Numbered from the stretch's first letter, positions 1 to 9,890 are shown. The stretch is DNA of 64,000 nt from Rhodanobacter sp. Root480 (GCF_001426645.1 NZ_LMEX01000001.1:510755-574754); one strand, 5' to 3'. The notes: generated by a model not told the origin, from the sequence alone. Numbers and translations are program-made.

Positions 1-460
<460 letters not shown>

Positions 461-478
461 CGGGAGCCACGACATCCC

Positions 479-820
479 ATGCTGCGCTGGGTTGCCCTGA
501 TCCTGATCGTCACGCTTGTCGGGCTGCAGCTGAAACTGTGGTCCGGCAGCGGTGGCTTGCGCGAGGTGGACACCTTGCGTGTTTCGTTGAAGAAGCAGAC
601 TGACGAAAACGCACGGCTGCTCCAGCGCAACCAGGCGCTGGCAGCCGACGTGCTCGATCTGAAGCATGGCGAGCAGGCGGTCGAGGCGCGTGCGCGCAAC
701 GAGTTGGGCCTGATCAAACCTGGCGAGACGTTCTATCAGGTGGACGAGAGGCCGGCCACGGCGGCCAGCGTTTCGCTGCCGCCTCCGCCGCCCGCTGCGC
801 CATCCGCGGGCGCGCAATGA
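479..820 (+). CDS. ftsB: Cell division protein FtsB
   Basis: Small bitopic divisome protein that forms the FtsQ-FtsB-FtsL complex at the septum. The 113-residue product has a single N-terminal membrane segment (about residues 3-20), then a coiled-coil stretch (about 30-70, rich in L/V heptads with E, Q and K) and the conserved periplasmic ARNELGLIKPGETFYQV block. The tail is proline/alanine-rich ([13 protein letters not shown]) and probably disordered. The stop overlaps the ispD start in ATGA, so translation of the two is probably coupled. Length and position after eno fit the family well. Confidence 0.95.
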   Translation: MLRWVALILIVTLVGLQLKLWSGSGGLREVDTLRVSLKKQTDENARLLQRNQALAADVLDLKHGEQAVEARARNELGLIKPGETFYQVDERPATAASVSLPPPPPAAPSAGAQ

Positions 821-1512
821 TCGGCCCGCTGTGGTGCGTGGTGCCGGCCGCCGGGCGCGGCACGCGGGTGGGTGGCAGCTGCCCCAAGCAGTACCTGCCG
901 TTGGCCGGTCGACCGCTGATCGAACACACGCTGGAGCGTCTGGCCGCGCATCCGCAAATCGCCGGCCTGCTGGTGACGCTGGGCGCGGATGATGCGCACT
1001 GGCCGGGTATCACCGAGCTCAACGGCAAACCAGTGATGACCGCCATGGGTGGCGCCGAGCGCAGCGATTCGGTACTGGCCGGCATCGATGCGTTGCCACC
1101 CGCGGTGGGGCAGGACGATTTCGTGCTGGTGCACGATGCGGCACGTCCCTGCGTGCGCCTGGCCGACATCAGTGCGCTGATCGAGCGGGGATGTGCGAAG
1201 GATGGTGGCCTGCTGGGTGCGCCGCTGCGCGACACGTTGAAGCGCGCCGACACGGCCGGTTGCAGTGCGCAGACGGAACCGCGCGACCAGCGCTGGCGCG
1301 CGTTCACGCCACAAATGTTCCGCCGTGGTCAACTGGCGGCGGCTTTGCGGGCGGCGGCGAGAGAGGGCCGCGCCGTCAGCGACGAGGCGATGGCGATGGA
1401 GCTGGCGGGCTACGCTCCATTGCTGGTGGAAGGCGCCGAGGACAACATCAAGGTCACTACCGCGGCGGACTTTCCGCTGGCGGCGTACCTGCTTTCAAGG
1501 ACCGTGACATGA
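817..1512 (+). CDS. ispD: 2-C-methyl-D-erythritol 4-phosphate cytidylyltransferase
   Basis: Third step of the MEP isoprenoid pathway: CTP plus MEP gives CDP-ME. The 231-residue product has the glycosyltransferase-A-like nucleotide-binding signature near the N-terminus ([21 protein letters not shown] spans residues 9-29), the VHDAARPC motif at 105-112, and a late ALRDTLK-type segment and EDNIKVT motif typical of IspD. It starts by ATGA overlap with ftsB. Its stop overlaps the start of a 17-codon ORF that leads into ispF, so the two MEP-pathway genes are probably cotranscribed. Confidence 0.96.
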   Translation: MIGPLWCVVPAAGRGTRVGGSCPKQYLPLAGRPLIEHTLERLAAHPQIAGLLVTLGADDAHWPGITELNGKPVMTAMGGAERSDSVLAGIDALPPAVGQDDFVLVHDAARPCVRLADISALIERGCAKDGGLLGAPLRDTLKRADTAGCSAQTEPRDQRWRAFTPQMFRRGQLAAALRAAAREGRAVSDEAMAMELAGYAPLLVEGAEDNIKVTTAADFPLAAYLLSRTVT

Positions 1513-1562
1513 ATGCAATCGCGATGGAGCACTTCGCGCTTTCACCCGGCACGCCGCGATGA
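1509..1562 (+). CDS. Possible 17-residue ORF bridging ispD and ispF
   Basis: The ATG at 1509 overlaps the ispD stop as ATGA, and the TGA at 1560-1562 overlaps the ispF start codon as ATGA, so this tiny frame ([17 protein letters not shown]) exactly fills the gap between the two genes. No function is recognised. It may be a translational coupling relay that carries ribosomes from ispD to ispF, or simply the N-terminal remnant of an older, longer ispF reading frame. Protein-level existence is unproven. Confidence 0.35.
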   Translation: MNAIAMEHFALSPGTPR

Positions 1563-2032
1563 GGATCGGGCAGGGTTTCGACGTGCACGCATTTGGCGAT
1601 GGCGACCACGTCATGCTGGGCGGCGTGCGCGTGCCGCATGAGCGCGGGCTGGTGGCGCATTCGGACGGCGACGTGGTGGTCCATGCATTGTGTGACGCGA
1701 TTTTCGGCGCGCTGGCACTGGGCGACATCGGTACGCACTTTTCGCCGCGCGACGAGCGCTGGCGCGATGCCGACAGCCGCCAGTTCCTGCGCCATGCCGC
1801 GCAATTGATGAAACGGCAGGGCTACACGTTGGGTAACGCGGATGTCACCGTGATCGGCGAAGCTCCGAAAGTCGGCCCGCACGTGGCATCCATCCGTGAA
1901 TGCCTCGCCGCCGACCTTGGCTGCGACATCGGCCGTATCAGCGTCAAGGCCACCACCACTGAAAAGCTCGGCTTCTGCGGCCGGGGCGAAGGGATTGCCG
2001 CGCAAGCGTGCGTCCTGCTGGAGCACGCGTGA
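1559..2032 (+). CDS. ispF: 2-C-methyl-D-erythritol 2,4-cyclodiphosphate synthase
   Basis: Fifth step of the MEP pathway, cyclising CDP-ME 2-phosphate with loss of CMP; the enzyme is a zinc-dependent homotrimer. The 157-residue product carries the metal ligands D8 and H10 (GFDVHAF) and H42 ([15 protein letters not shown]), at the same positions as in the E. coli enzyme, plus the C-terminal [17 protein letters not shown] signature. The start lies in an ATGA overlap with the preceding mini-ORF, and the stop overlaps the mgtE GTG start (GTGA). Confidence 0.97.
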   Translation: MRIGQGFDVHAFGDGDHVMLGGVRVPHERGLVAHSDGDVVVHALCDAIFGALALGDIGTHFSPRDERWRDADSRQFLRHAAQLMKRQGYTLGNADVTVIGEAPKVGPHVASIRECLAADLGCDIGRISVKATTTEKLGFCGRGEGIAAQACVLLEHA

Positions 2033-3423
2033 CCGAGGTAGAAGCCCGCAGCGCCGCCAGCCGGCTGCACGACCAGCTCGACGTCATCGTTGAGCTGCTG
2101 CATCGGCACGAGGCGGACGGCCGTTTGCCCGCGGACGTGCTGGTGGATCTGCGCCAGCAGCTCGACGAGCTGCATCCGGCGGACATCGCCTTCATCCTCG
2201 AATCGCTGCCGCTGGATGACCGCCTGGCGATCTGGCAACTGGTGAAGGCCGATCGCGACGGCGAGATCCTGCTGGAAGTCTCCGACGCGGTGCGTGAATC
2301 GCTGATCGCGGACATGGATCGCCACGAGATCCTGGCCGCCGCCGAGACCCTCGACGCCGACGAACTGGCCGACCTGGTCGAAGACCTGCCCACGGCGATG
2401 CTGCCGGAGCTGATGGCGGGCCTGGACGCGCAGCAGCGCGAGCAGGTGCAGTCGGCGTTGTCCTATGAGGACGACCAGCTCGGCGCGCTGATGGATTTCG
2501 AGATGGTCACCATCCGTGAGGATGTGAGCCTGGAAGTGGTGTTGCGCTACCTGCGCCGCTGGGACGAGCTGCCGGCGCAAACCGACAAACTGTTCGTGAT
2601 CAACCAGGACAACCTGCTCACCGGCGTGCTGCCGCTGCACTGGCTGCTGGTCAACGCGCCCGACAAGATGGTGAGCGAGGTGATGGCGCCCGACGTCAAC
2701 ACCTTCCACCCGGAGAACGACGCCTACGAAGTGGCGCAGGCGTTCGAACGCTACGACCTGGTGACCGCGCCGGTGGTGGATGACAACGGCCACCTGATCG
2801 GCCGCATCACCATCGACGCGATGGTCGACGTGATCCGCGAGGAAGGCGAGAGCGAGGCGTTGAGTCGCGCCGGCCTGCGCGAGGAAGAGGACATCTTCGC
2901 CTCGGTGTGGGCCAGCTTGCGCAACCGCTGGTCGTGGCTGGCGATCAACCTGGTGACCGCATTCATCGCCTCGCGCGTGATCGGCCTGTTCGAGAATTCG
3001 ATCGAACGGCTGGTGGCGCTGGCCGCGCTGATGCCGATCGTGGCCGGCATCGGCGGCAACTCCGGCAACCAGACGATCACCATGATCGTGCGCGCGCTGG
3101 CCTTGAACCAGATCACCGCCGAAAGCGCCAAACGCCTGTGGCGCAAGGAACTGACCGTGTCGCTGCTGAACGGACTGATCTGGGGCGGCGTGATCGGCGT
3201 CGTGGCGTGGTGGCTTTACGACAGCCTGTCGCTGGGCCTGGTGATGACCGCCGCGATGACGTTGAACCTGTTGCTGGCCGCGTTCGCGGGCGTCGGCATT
3301 CCCGTGCTGATGACCCGCTTCGGACGCGATCCGGCGCTGGGTTCCAGCGTGCTGATTACCGCGATGACCGACAGCGGCGGCTTCTTCATCTTTCTCGGCC
3401 TGGCCTCGATTTTCCTGATGTAA
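2029..3423 (+). CDS. mgtE: MgtE-family magnesium transporter
   Basis: Inner-membrane Mg2+ channel/transporter. The 464-residue product has the MgtE N-terminal helical domain (about 1-130, with repeated [16 protein letters not shown] and [13 protein letters not shown] motifs), a CBS-domain pair (about 130-260) that senses cytoplasmic Mg2+, and a C-terminal membrane domain (about 280-464) with the [15 protein letters not shown] signature of the pore. I chose GTG 2029, whose TG overlaps the ispF stop as GTGA, over an upstream GTG at 2008 that lies inside ispF. Isoprenoid and transporter functions are unrelated; the link is probably only cotranscription. Confidence 0.93.
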   Translation: MTEVEARSAASRLHDQLDVIVELLHRHEADGRLPADVLVDLRQQLDELHPADIAFILESLPLDDRLAIWQLVKADRDGEILLEVSDAVRESLIADMDRHEILAAAETLDADELADLVEDLPTAMLPELMAGLDAQQREQVQSALSYEDDQLGALMDFEMVTIREDVSLEVVLRYLRRWDELPAQTDKLFVINQDNLLTGVLPLHWLLVNAPDKMVSEVMAPDVNTFHPENDAYEVAQAFERYDLVTAPVVDDNGHLIGRITIDAMVDVIREEGESEALSRAGLREEEDIFASVWASLRNRWSWLAINLVTAFIASRVIGLFENSIERLVALAALMPIVAGIGGNSGNQTITMIVRALALNQITAESAKRLWRKELTVSLLNGLIWGGVIGVVAWWLYDSLSLGLVMTAAMTLNLLLAAFAGVGIPVLMTRFGRDPALGSSVLITAMTDSGGFFIFLGLASIFLM

Positions 3424-3462
3424 CGCAGCGCCCGCTGCCTGCACCACGCACTCTGGATATTC

Positions 3463-4473
3463 ATGTCCGAACTCCCTTACGCCTGCGGCACCCCACCCTT
3501 GACCGCGCGGCTGCGTGCCAGCCCCGAGGATTTCCAGGTGGAGGAAATCCTGGGCTATGACGCCGACGGCGCCGGCGAGCATGTCCTGCTGTGGGTGGAG
3601 AAACGCGGCGCCAACACCGACTGGGTGGCCCGCGAACTGGCCCGGTTTGCCGGAGTGGCGCCGGTCGCGGTGGGCTACGCGGGCCTGAAGGATCGCCACG
3701 CGGTCACCCGCCAGACCTTCTCCGTGCAACTGGCGGGCAAACCCGATCCGGATTGGTCGACGTTTCCGCATGCCGAGGTGAAGGTGCTGGCGGCGACGCG
3801 GCATTCGCGCAAACTCAAGCGCGGCGCCCTGCGCGGCAATCGCTTCGTGCTGGTGTTGCGCGAGGTGCAGGGTGATCGCGATGCGGCGGAACAGGTGTTG
3901 CAACAGATCGCCGTGCGTGGCGTGCCCAATTATTACGGCGAGCAGCGCTTCGGGCGCGAAGGCGGCAATCTGGCGCAGGCGCGGCAGATGTTTGCCGGAC
4001 GCCGGGTCGAGCGCAGCAAGCGCTCGTTCCTGCTGTCCGCCGCGCGTTCGCAGATCTTCAACGAGGTGCTGGCGGCGCGGGTCGAACGGCAGGCGTGGGA
4101 TACGCCGCTGGCGGGTGAGATCTGGTCGCTGGCCGGCTCGCGCTCGTGGTTCGGGCCTGAGCCTTTTACCGACGTGCTGGCCGAACGCCTGGCCCGCGGC
4201 GACATCCATCCCTCCGGCCCGCTGTGGGGGCAGGGCGAACCGCCGACGCAGGACGAAGCCGGCGCGCTGGAACGTGAAGTCGGTGCCGCCTACCAGGATC
4301 TGGCCGACGGCCTGACGGCCGCGCGCATGGATCAGGAGCGCCGGCCGCTGCGATTGTTGCCGCAGAATCTGAAATGGCGCTGGTTGGATGACGAAGCGCT
4401 GGAACTGGTTTTCGAGCTGCCCGCCGGCGCCTACGCCACCGTTGTGGTGCGCGAACTGGCCATTGTGTTGTAG
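3463..4473 (+). CDS. truD: tRNA pseudouridine(13) synthase TruD
   Basis: Makes pseudouridine at position 13 of tRNA-Glu and some other tRNAs. The 336-residue product contains the catalytic-loop motif GYAGLKDRHAVTRQ with D77 as the presumed nucleophile, the GVPNYYGEQRFGREGGNL motif introducing the TRUD insertion domain, and a conserved C-terminal RPLRLLPQNL stretch. Length matches the family. The TAG stop at 4471-4473 forms the first bases of a long inverted repeat that separates this gene from a convergent Smr gene. Confidence 0.96.
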   Translation: MSELPYACGTPPLTARLRASPEDFQVEEILGYDADGAGEHVLLWVEKRGANTDWVARELARFAGVAPVAVGYAGLKDRHAVTRQTFSVQLAGKPDPDWSTFPHAEVKVLAATRHSRKLKRGALRGNRFVLVLREVQGDRDAAEQVLQQIAVRGVPNYYGEQRFGREGGNLAQARQMFAGRRVERSKRSFLLSAARSQIFNEVLAARVERQAWDTPLAGEIWSLAGSRSWFGPEPFTDVLAERLARGDIHPSGPLWGQGEPPTQDEAGALEREVGAAYQDLADGLTAARMDQERRPLRLLPQNLKWRWLDDEALELVFELPAGAYATVVVRELAIVL

Positions 4474-4542
4474 GAGCGACTTCAGTCGCGATGCTCCTGC
4501 TCTGGAGCTCCACAGCAAGAGCATCGCGACTGAAGTCGCTCC
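4473..4542 (+). repeat. REP-like inverted repeat between convergent truD and Smr gene
   Basis: Two perfect 24-base arms (4473-4496 and 4519-4542, GGAGCGACTTCAGTCGCGAT outward) face each other across a 22-base loop. A further related fragment, AGAAGCCGCTCCTGC, follows at 4547-4560. The core word GAGCGACTTCAGTCGCGA is of the kind scattered in intergenic regions of xanthomonads and pseudomonads. It sits at the 3' ends of two convergent genes, the classic REP location, and could stabilise or terminate both transcripts, although there is no T-run. Confidence 0.85.
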
Positions 4543-4593
4543 CGCAGAAGCCGCTCCTGCAAAGGAGCTGCGGATGATGGTTTCAGCTTCCGT

Positions 4594-5136
4594 CTACCGC
4601 TTAAGCAAAACCACCACCGCGCCCGTCCCGCCCAGCGCCGGTCGCGCCGAGGCAAAGGCGATCACGTCGTCCCGTCGACGCAGCAGACGATCAGTGAGCG
4701 CTTTCAATACCGGGCCGGCTGCGCGCGAACGCAAACCCTTGCCGTGCACGATGCGCACGCAGCGCCAGCCTTCCCGCCGCGCCTCGGCCAGAAAATCCAC
4801 GATGCTGCTCTGGGCTGCGGCGGCATTCATCTGGTGCAGGTCGATGTGGTCCTGCACGCTGAACTGGCCGCGTTTGAGTTGCCGCAGCAGCTTGGGTGAA
4901 TAGCCGTCGCGCAGGTAGCTCAGTTCTTCGCCCACTTCGAGGGCGGCTGGATCGAAATCGAGCTTCAGCAGATCGCCTGCCACCGCCGCCTCGTCGGCCT
5001 CGAACATGCGTGGGTAGGGTGCCGGCTTTGCCGCCGCCGGGGGCGCGGCCACCGCTTCGAGCGGTCGCGTGTCGCCGATCGCCTCGCGAAACAGGCGGCT
5101 GTCGTCATCGCTGATCGGCGCAGGCTTGCGTTTCAT
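4594..5136 (-). CDS. Smr-domain protein (putative DNA/RNA nuclease)
   Basis: A 180-residue protein ending in a stand-alone Smr domain, the C-terminal domain of MutS2 that has nicking or RNA-cleaving activity in some members. Hallmarks are the IDLHQM motif (DLH) at about residue 96 and IVHGKGLRS (HGKG) about 40 residues later, followed by a C-terminal GGTGAVVVLLKR segment. The N-terminal half is charged and alanine/proline-rich. I placed the start at ATG 5136 (MKRKPAPISDDDSRLFREAIG), because upstream in-frame residues are not Smr-like. It is convergent with truD and divergent from surE. Confidence 0.88.
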   Translation of the reverse strand: MKRKPAPISDDDSRLFREAIGDTRPLEAVAAPPAAAKPAPYPRMFEADEAAVAGDLLKLDFDPAALEVGEELSYLRDGYSPKLLRQLKRGQFSVQDHIDLHQMNAAAAQSSIVDFLAEARREGWRCVRIVHGKGLRSRAAGPVLKALTDRLLRRRDDVIAFASARPALGGTGAVVVLLKR

Positions 5137-5330
5137 GCGGCCATGGTAATGCGTCGCGCCGCGGGCCGGCGCCATGTGAATGCGAGGCCCCGCTACGGTA
5201 GACTTGAACGCTTGGAGCGCATGGCGCTGGATAAACGTTTCTGGTGGAAATTTTGCGGCCTGGCAGCTTGTCCGGCTCGCGTCTCCCACCGGTTCGGCGG
5301 CTGCAGCTCAACGGTTTCCTACGGATCAGC

Positions 5331-6128
5331 ATGCGAGTTCTGGTAAGCAACGATGATGGCGTGGATGCACCGGGCATCCGCGTGCTGGCCGATTGCCTGG
5401 GCACGGTCGGCACCGTGACCGTGGTGGCGCCGGACCGCGACCGCTCCGGCGCCAGCAATTCGTTGACCCTCGACGCGCCGGTGCGCGTATTGCCGATGGG
5501 CGACGGCTATTACCGCGTGGCCGGCACGCCCACCGATTGCGTCCATCTGGCGCTGTCGGGGCTGTTGGATGATGAGCCCGATATCGTGGTTTCGGGCATC
5601 AACAACTCGGCCAATCTCGGCGACGACGTGATCTATTCGGGCACGGTATCGGCGGCGATGGAGGGGCGTTTCCTGGGATTGCCGGCCATCGCCGTCTCAC
5701 TGGTCAGCAGCGATCACCAAGGTACCCATTACGAGTCGGCAGCGCGCGCGGTGCTGTTGCTGATGCAGCGCTTGCTGGTCGATCCGCTGCCGGCCGACAC
5801 CATTCTCAACGTCAACGTGCCCGACCTGCCGTGGAAGCAGATCGCCGGTTTCGAGGTCACCCGGCTTGGCCGCCGCCATCGTTCGGCGCCGTCCGTATTG
5901 CGGGCTGATCCGCGCGGCCGCCCGATCTGGTGGATCGGGCCGGCGGGCGAGGTTGATGATGCCGGGCCGGGGACGGATTTCGATGCGGTGCGCCGTGGCT
6001 TTGTCTCGGTCACGCCCATCCATGTGGATCTGACCCGGTTCCAGGCGCTGGAGAAAGTCAGCAGCTGGATGCAGGCACTGACCGATGATCTGGCGGACGG
6101 ATCCGCCACCCAACATGAGGTTGTTTGA
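5331..6128 (+). CDS. surE: 5'-nucleotidase / survival protein SurE
   Basis: Metal-dependent 5'/3'-nucleotidase and exopolyphosphatase linked to stationary-phase survival. The 265-residue product starts [15 protein letters not shown], with metal ligands D8 and D9 at the exact family positions, S39 in [13 protein letters not shown], and the [20 protein letters not shown] active-site loop. ATG 5331 gives the canonical SurE N-terminus; longer in-frame starts upstream would add about 30 unrelated residues. It heads the classical surE-pcm-nlpD stationary-phase cluster on this strand, though truD is separated here by the Smr gene. Confidence 0.97.
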   Translation: MRVLVSNDDGVDAPGIRVLADCLGTVGTVTVVAPDRDRSGASNSLTLDAPVRVLPMGDGYYRVAGTPTDCVHLALSGLLDDEPDIVVSGINNSANLGDDVIYSGTVSAAMEGRFLGLPAIAVSLVSSDHQGTHYESAARAVLLLMQRLLVDPLPADTILNVNVPDLPWKQIAGFEVTRLGRRHRSAPSVLRADPRGRPIWWIGPAGEVDDAGPGTDFDAVRRGFVSVTPIHVDLTRFQALEKVSSWMQALTDDLADGSATQHEVV

Positions 6129-6131
6129 ACG

Positions 6132-6827
6132 GTGAATCCCTATCCTCTGCCAGCCGCGGCCTTCAAGGGCGAAGGCATGACTTCGCAGCGTGCGCGTGAC
6201 CGGCTGGCCAACAGTCTGAAAGATGCCGGCATCCGTGACCCGCGCGTGATCGAAGTGATCCGCAACACGCCACGGCATCATTTCATCGACCAGGCGCTGC
6301 ATGCGCGCGCCTACGAGAACACGGCGTTGCCGATCGGCCACGGCCAGACCATTTCGCAGCCGTGGGTGGTGGCGCGGATGACCGAGGCGCTGCTGGAATC
6401 GTTCGACGCCAAAGAGGGCATGCCGCGCAAGGTGCTGGAGATCGGCACCGGCTCGGGCTACCAGGCGGTGGTGCTGGCGGCGCTGGTACCGCAGTTGTTC
6501 ACGGTGGAGCGGATCGAAGAGTTGCTGCGCCAGGCGCGGCGGCGCTTTCGTCAGCTCGGGCTGCCCAACGTGCGCTCGAAGCATGACGACGGCAAACTGG
6601 GCTGGGCCGACGAGGCGCCGTTCGACGCGATCATCCTCACCGCCGCAGGAGATACCGTGCCCACCCGCATCCTCGACCAACTGACCCCCACGGGAGTGCT
6701 GGTGGCGCCGGTGGGTTCGCCCAGCAGCCAAACGCTGATTCGCCTGCGTGGCGACGGGCAGGGCGACTTTATCCAGGAAGAGCTGGGCGCCGTGAGTTTC
6801 GTGCCCCTGCTTGGCGGGATCGGCTGA
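6132..6827 (+). CDS. pcm: Protein-L-isoaspartate O-methyltransferase
   Basis: Repairs isoaspartyl residues in aged proteins by SAM-dependent methylation. The product has the [17 protein letters not shown] motif and the SAM-binding [19 protein letters not shown] loop, with ALIP-type substrate residues at [14 protein letters not shown] at 6132, three bases after surE, gives 231 residues. ATG 6177, preceded by the purine-rich AAGGGCGAAGG, gives 216 residues and aligns better with E. coli Pcm, so the true start is uncertain. The stop overlaps the next gene as TGATG. Confidence 0.95.
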   Translation: MNPYPLPAAAFKGEGMTSQRARDRLANSLKDAGIRDPRVIEVIRNTPRHHFIDQALHARAYENTALPIGHGQTISQPWVVARMTEALLESFDAKEGMPRKVLEIGTGSGYQAVVLAALVPQLFTVERIEELLRQARRRFRQLGLPNVRSKHDDGKLGWADEAPFDAIILTAAGDTVPTRILDQLTPTGVLVAPVGSPSSQTLIRLRGDGQGDFIQEELGAVSFVPLLGGIG

Positions 6828-7432
6828 TGCGCCTGTTCGAGAAGCTTTACGCCCGCGCGCTGGTGTGGGCGCGCGAGCCGCGCGCGATCTATTACCTTTC
6901 CGGCCTGAGCTTCGTCGAGGCGTTCATCTTCCCGATTCCGCCGGAAGTGATGCTGGCGCCGATGATGTTGGGCAAGCGCCAGCGGGCGTTCCATTTCGCG
7001 AACATCAGCCTGCTGTTCTCGCTGCTGGGTGCGCTGGTGGGCTATCTGCTGGGTCACTGGGCCTTCCACGCCCTGAAACCCGCGCTGGAGGCGCTGCATT
7101 TCCTTGCGCCGATCGAGCACGGCGTGGAGGTGTTGCGCACCCAGATGGCAACCCATCACTGGGGCATGTTCGGCGTGCTGATCCTGGCCGCGCTGCAGCC
7201 GGTGGTGCCGATGAAATTCATTACCTGGGCGTCGGGTATCGTGGGCGTGCCGATCCTGCCGTTCCTGGCGTGCATGGCGCTGGGGCGAGGCAAGCGGGTC
7301 TGGCTGCTGGCGTTGCTGATCCGTTTCTTCGGCGATCGCGCCGAACGCATTCTGCACAAGTACATCGAGTGGTTCGGCTGGGCGGCGCTGATCGTGCTTG
7401 CCGCATTGCTGGGATGGTGGTTGTTGCGTTGA
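6827..7432 (+). CDS. YqaA/DedA-like (SNARE-associated) membrane protein
   Basis: Integral inner-membrane protein of 201 residues of the YqaA branch of the DedA/VTT family. It has the conserved FVEAFIFPIPPEVMLAPMML motif near residue 30 (helix with the acidic E and prolines) and later hydrophobic segments around 55-75, 110-140 and 180-200, with the basic GKRVWLLALL loop. DedA relatives act in lipid flipping and membrane-potential homeostasis; the role of this branch is not established. It is translationally coupled to pcm by TGATG and precedes nlpD, a frequent arrangement in xanthomonads. Confidence 0.85.
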   Translation: MRLFEKLYARALVWAREPRAIYYLSGLSFVEAFIFPIPPEVMLAPMMLGKRQRAFHFANISLLFSLLGALVGYLLGHWAFHALKPALEALHFLAPIEHGVEVLRTQMATHHWGMFGVLILAALQPVVPMKFITWASGIVGVPILPFLACMALGRGKRVWLLALLIRFFGDRAERILHKYIEWFGWAALIVLAALLGWWLLR

Positions 7433-7467
7433 ACCGGCGCATCATGAAAAGGAGTGGACGGCTCGTT

Positions 7468-8442
7468 ATGCTGATGACCATGAATCGAATGCCGCACCTG
7501 TTCTTCGTCTCGCTCGCGACGCTGGCCTTGGCCGGTTGCGGAACCATGCGCAGTTCGGTGGTGTTCGAGCCGGCCGCCGGCCAGGCCCCCACGACAGCCC
7601 CAACCGTATCGACCAAAGCTCCCGTGGCATCGACGGTTGCGCCTCCGGCCCGTACGCCCATTCCGGGTGGCACGTATGTCGTGGCGCATGGCGACACGCT
7701 GTATTCGATCGCGTTCCGCAGCGGCGTCGACTTTCGTGACCTGGCCCAATGGAACGGTGTCGCTGCGCCGTTCACCATCTGGCCGGGTCAGACATTGAAG
7801 CTGTCGCCCCCGGCAGGCGCAGGGGCCACCGCGCCGGCCACGCCATCGTCACCGCCGCCAGCTACGGCTGTGGCATCGGCACCCGTATTTCAGACGATTC
7901 CGCCCGCTACCGCCACGCCTGTGCCGGCCACGACGCCAAGTGCGGGGGCGGTTGGGGCCGGCACGGTTCAATCGGCGACGGTGGCCGCCGTACCTGTCGC
8001 CGGTGAGGCCGCGCCGCCCAGCCTGCCTCCGGCGGCTCCGCCTGCTGCCGTGGGTGCATCGCATTCGGCCGGCGGCATCACCTGGCGTTGGCCGGCATCA
8101 GGGTCGGTGATCAAGCGGTTCAAGGCCAGCGATGCGATCCCGGGCATCGAGATCGCCGGCAATTCGGGCGAACCCGTGCGCGCGGCAGCTGGCGGCGTGG
8201 TGGTCTACAGCGGCAATGGGCTGGTGGGCTATGGCGAGCTGGTGATCATCAAGCACAGCGACAGCTATCTGTCCGCCTACGGCCACAATCGCAAGCGACT
8301 GGTCAAGGAAGGTCAGCACGTCAGCGCGGGCCAGCAGATTGCCGAGATGGGTTCCACTGGCGCCAGCCGCAACGAGCTGCAGTTCCAGATCCGCAAGGAC
8401 GGAAACCCGGTGGACCCGCTGAAGTATCTGCCGGCGCAATGA
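7468..8442 (+). CDS. nlpD: NlpD-like LysM/LytM lipoprotein (amidase activator)
   Basis: Outer-membrane lipoprotein that activates cell-wall amidases during division. Seen in order are a lipoprotein signal ending LALAGC (lipid-modified Cys about residue 24), a LysM domain (GTYVVAHGDTLYSIAF to WPGQTLKLSPP, about 70-115), a long alanine/proline/threonine linker, and a C-terminal M23/LytM domain (about 205-320). The LytM domain lacks the catalytic histidines: the HxH site reads NELQFQIR. This fits a regulatory NlpD/EnvC-type protein rather than an active endopeptidase. ATG 7468 is my choice, but 7444, 7474 and 7480 are possible; AAGGAG lies at 7449-7454. Confidence 0.92.
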   Translation: MLMTMNRMPHLFFVSLATLALAGCGTMRSSVVFEPAAGQAPTTAPTVSTKAPVASTVAPPARTPIPGGTYVVAHGDTLYSIAFRSGVDFRDLAQWNGVAAPFTIWPGQTLKLSPPAGAGATAPATPSSPPPATAVASAPVFQTIPPATATPVPATTPSAGAVGAGTVQSATVAAVPVAGEAAPPSLPPAAPPAAVGASHSAGGITWRWPASGSVIKRFKASDAIPGIEIAGNSGEPVRAAAGGVVVYSGNGLVGYGELVIIKHSDSYLSAYGHNRKRLVKEGQHVSAGQQIAEMGSTGASRNELQFQIRKDGNPVDPLKYLPAQ

Positions 8443-8463
8443 CCGCCGGCGCCAGGCTGGTGG

Positions 8464-8853
8464 TCAGGAAGCCGTGGCGGCGTCACCGATGATGAACGCG
8501 GCGAGCACCCGGCGCCCTTCGCCGGCCAGCAGGTTGTACGTGCGTGCGGCCGCGGCATTGTCCATCACCTCGATACCCACGCCCTTGCGCAGAAAGCCGG
8601 CCATGAAGGCGGCGGCAGGGAAGACCTGTCGCGCCCCGGTGCCCAGCAGCACCAGCTCAGGCTGCAGCGCGAGCAAGGTCTCGACGTGAGCGGCCGCAAG
8701 CGCGCTGGCGTTCTCCACCGGCCAGTTTTCGACAACCTGATTCGGTGCCAGCAGGAAGCTGTGCTGCAGTTCCCGATCGGCCAGGGTGACGGCGCCGGCG
8801 TCCACGTGGCGCACATAAAGGTAATCGTCGGGGCGATCCAGCGAGAGATCCAT
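8464..8853 (-). CDS. Mth938-like domain protein
   Basis: A 129-residue protein of the Mth938/NDUFAF3-like fold family, recognised by the pattern LAPNQVVENWPV followed by LQPELVLLGTGARQVFP and a C-terminal GIGIEVMDNAAAARTYNLL-type motif (here GVGIEVMDNAAAARTYNLLA). The eukaryotic relative NDUFAF3 assists complex I assembly; the bacterial role is unknown, so no function is assigned. It lies downstream of yhbY on the minus strand with a 14-base gap, so the two may be cotranscribed. It is convergent with nlpD. Confidence 0.82.
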   Translation of the reverse strand: MDLSLDRPDDYLYVRHVDAGAVTLADRELQHSFLLAPNQVVENWPVENASALAAAHVETLLALQPELVLLGTGARQVFPAAAFMAGFLRKGVGIEVMDNAAAARTYNLLAGEGRRVLAAFIIGDAATAS

Positions 8854-8867
8854 CGGATCCTCCTGCG

Positions 8868-9164
8868 TTAACGGGGTAGGGCGATTTTGGGCTCGTCGGC
8901 GTTGCGGCGGAACAGCACCACGACGTGGCCGATCTGGTGGATCTTTTCGGCTTGCGTGCCGCCGGTCAGCACATCGATCTGCGCCTGCCGCTCGTCCTTG
9001 TCACCGCCTGACAGCTTGACCTTGACCAGCTCGTGGATATCCAGCGCCTGGTTCAGCTCCTTCACCACCGCTTCGGTGGCTCCCTTGTTGCCGAGCAGGA
9101 CCACGGGGCTGAGGTCGTGCGCAAGGCTGCGCAGGTAGCGGCTCTGCGAGGATGAGAGGGGCAT
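8868..9164 (-). CDS. yhbY: YhbY-family ribosome-associated RNA-binding protein
   Basis: Single CRS1-YhbY (CRM) domain protein of 98 residues that associates with the assembling 50S subunit in E. coli. The diagnostic GxxG loop is VVLLGNKGATEAVVKELN, followed by the DIHELVKVKLSG and HVVVLFRRNADEPKIALPR strands. The start at ATG 9164 (MPLSSSQSRYLRSLAHDL) matches the family N-terminus. It is divergent from rlmE, as in E. coli where yhbY is also divergent from rlmE-ftsH, so the intervening 80 bases must hold both promoters. Confidence 0.95.
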   Translation of the reverse strand: MPLSSSQSRYLRSLAHDLSPVVLLGNKGATEAVVKELNQALDIHELVKVKLSGGDKDERQAQIDVLTGGTQAEKIHQIGHVVVLFRRNADEPKIALPR

Positions 9165-9244
9165 GCGGGGTGGCCGATTCGCGGTGGGGGAACCGCAAAG
9201 GGTATCATGCGCCCTCCTCATGCCCACAAGCGACCCTTCAAGAC

Positions 9245-9890
9245 ATGGCCCGCAGCAAGAGCAGCGCCGTCTGGCTGCGCGAACATTTCAAAGACGAATA
9301 TGTGAAGAAGGCCCAGGCGGCCGGCTTGCGTTCGCGCGCGGTCTACAAACTTGAGGAATTGATCGATCGCGACCATCTGCTCAAGCCGGGCATCAACGTG
9401 GTCGATCTTGGCGCCGCGCCAGGCAGCTGGTCACAACTGGTGCGCAACCGGCTGGGCGATACCGGCAAGGTGCTGGCGCTGGATATCCTGCCCATGCAGA
9501 GCATCGCCGGCGTCGATTTCCTGCAGGGCGATTTCCGCGAGGAATCCGTCCTGCGCGAGCTTGAATCGCGCCTGGAAGGGCAGAAGCTGGATCTTGTACT
9601 GTGCGATCTGGCCCCCAATATGAGTGGTGTGGCGCTGGCCGACCAGATTCGTGCCATGGTTCTGGCTGAGCTGGCGCTAGATTTCAGCAAGCAATGGCTC
9701 AAGCCAGGCGGCTCGTTCCTGATCAAGTTGTTCCAGGGAGCCGGCTTTGACGTTTACCTGCGCAACTTGCGCGCGGAATTCACCCGCGTAACGATGCGTA
9801 AACCTAAAGCCTCGCGCGCCCGGTCGCGCGAGGTCTACGCGCTGGCGGTGGGTCGCAAGCCTTCCGCAGCGTCACCGGCGAGAACCGTGC

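Noticed and set aside
1822-4524. Long open frame on the minus strand opposite ispF-mgtE-truD
   Set aside because: It is a composition artefact of GC-rich codon bias on the other strand; the product is low-complexity (His/Gln/Arg-rich) and has no family features.
7468-8442. NlpD-like protein as an active M23 endopeptidase
   Set aside because: The HxH metal site is replaced (NELQFQIR), so catalysis is unlikely.
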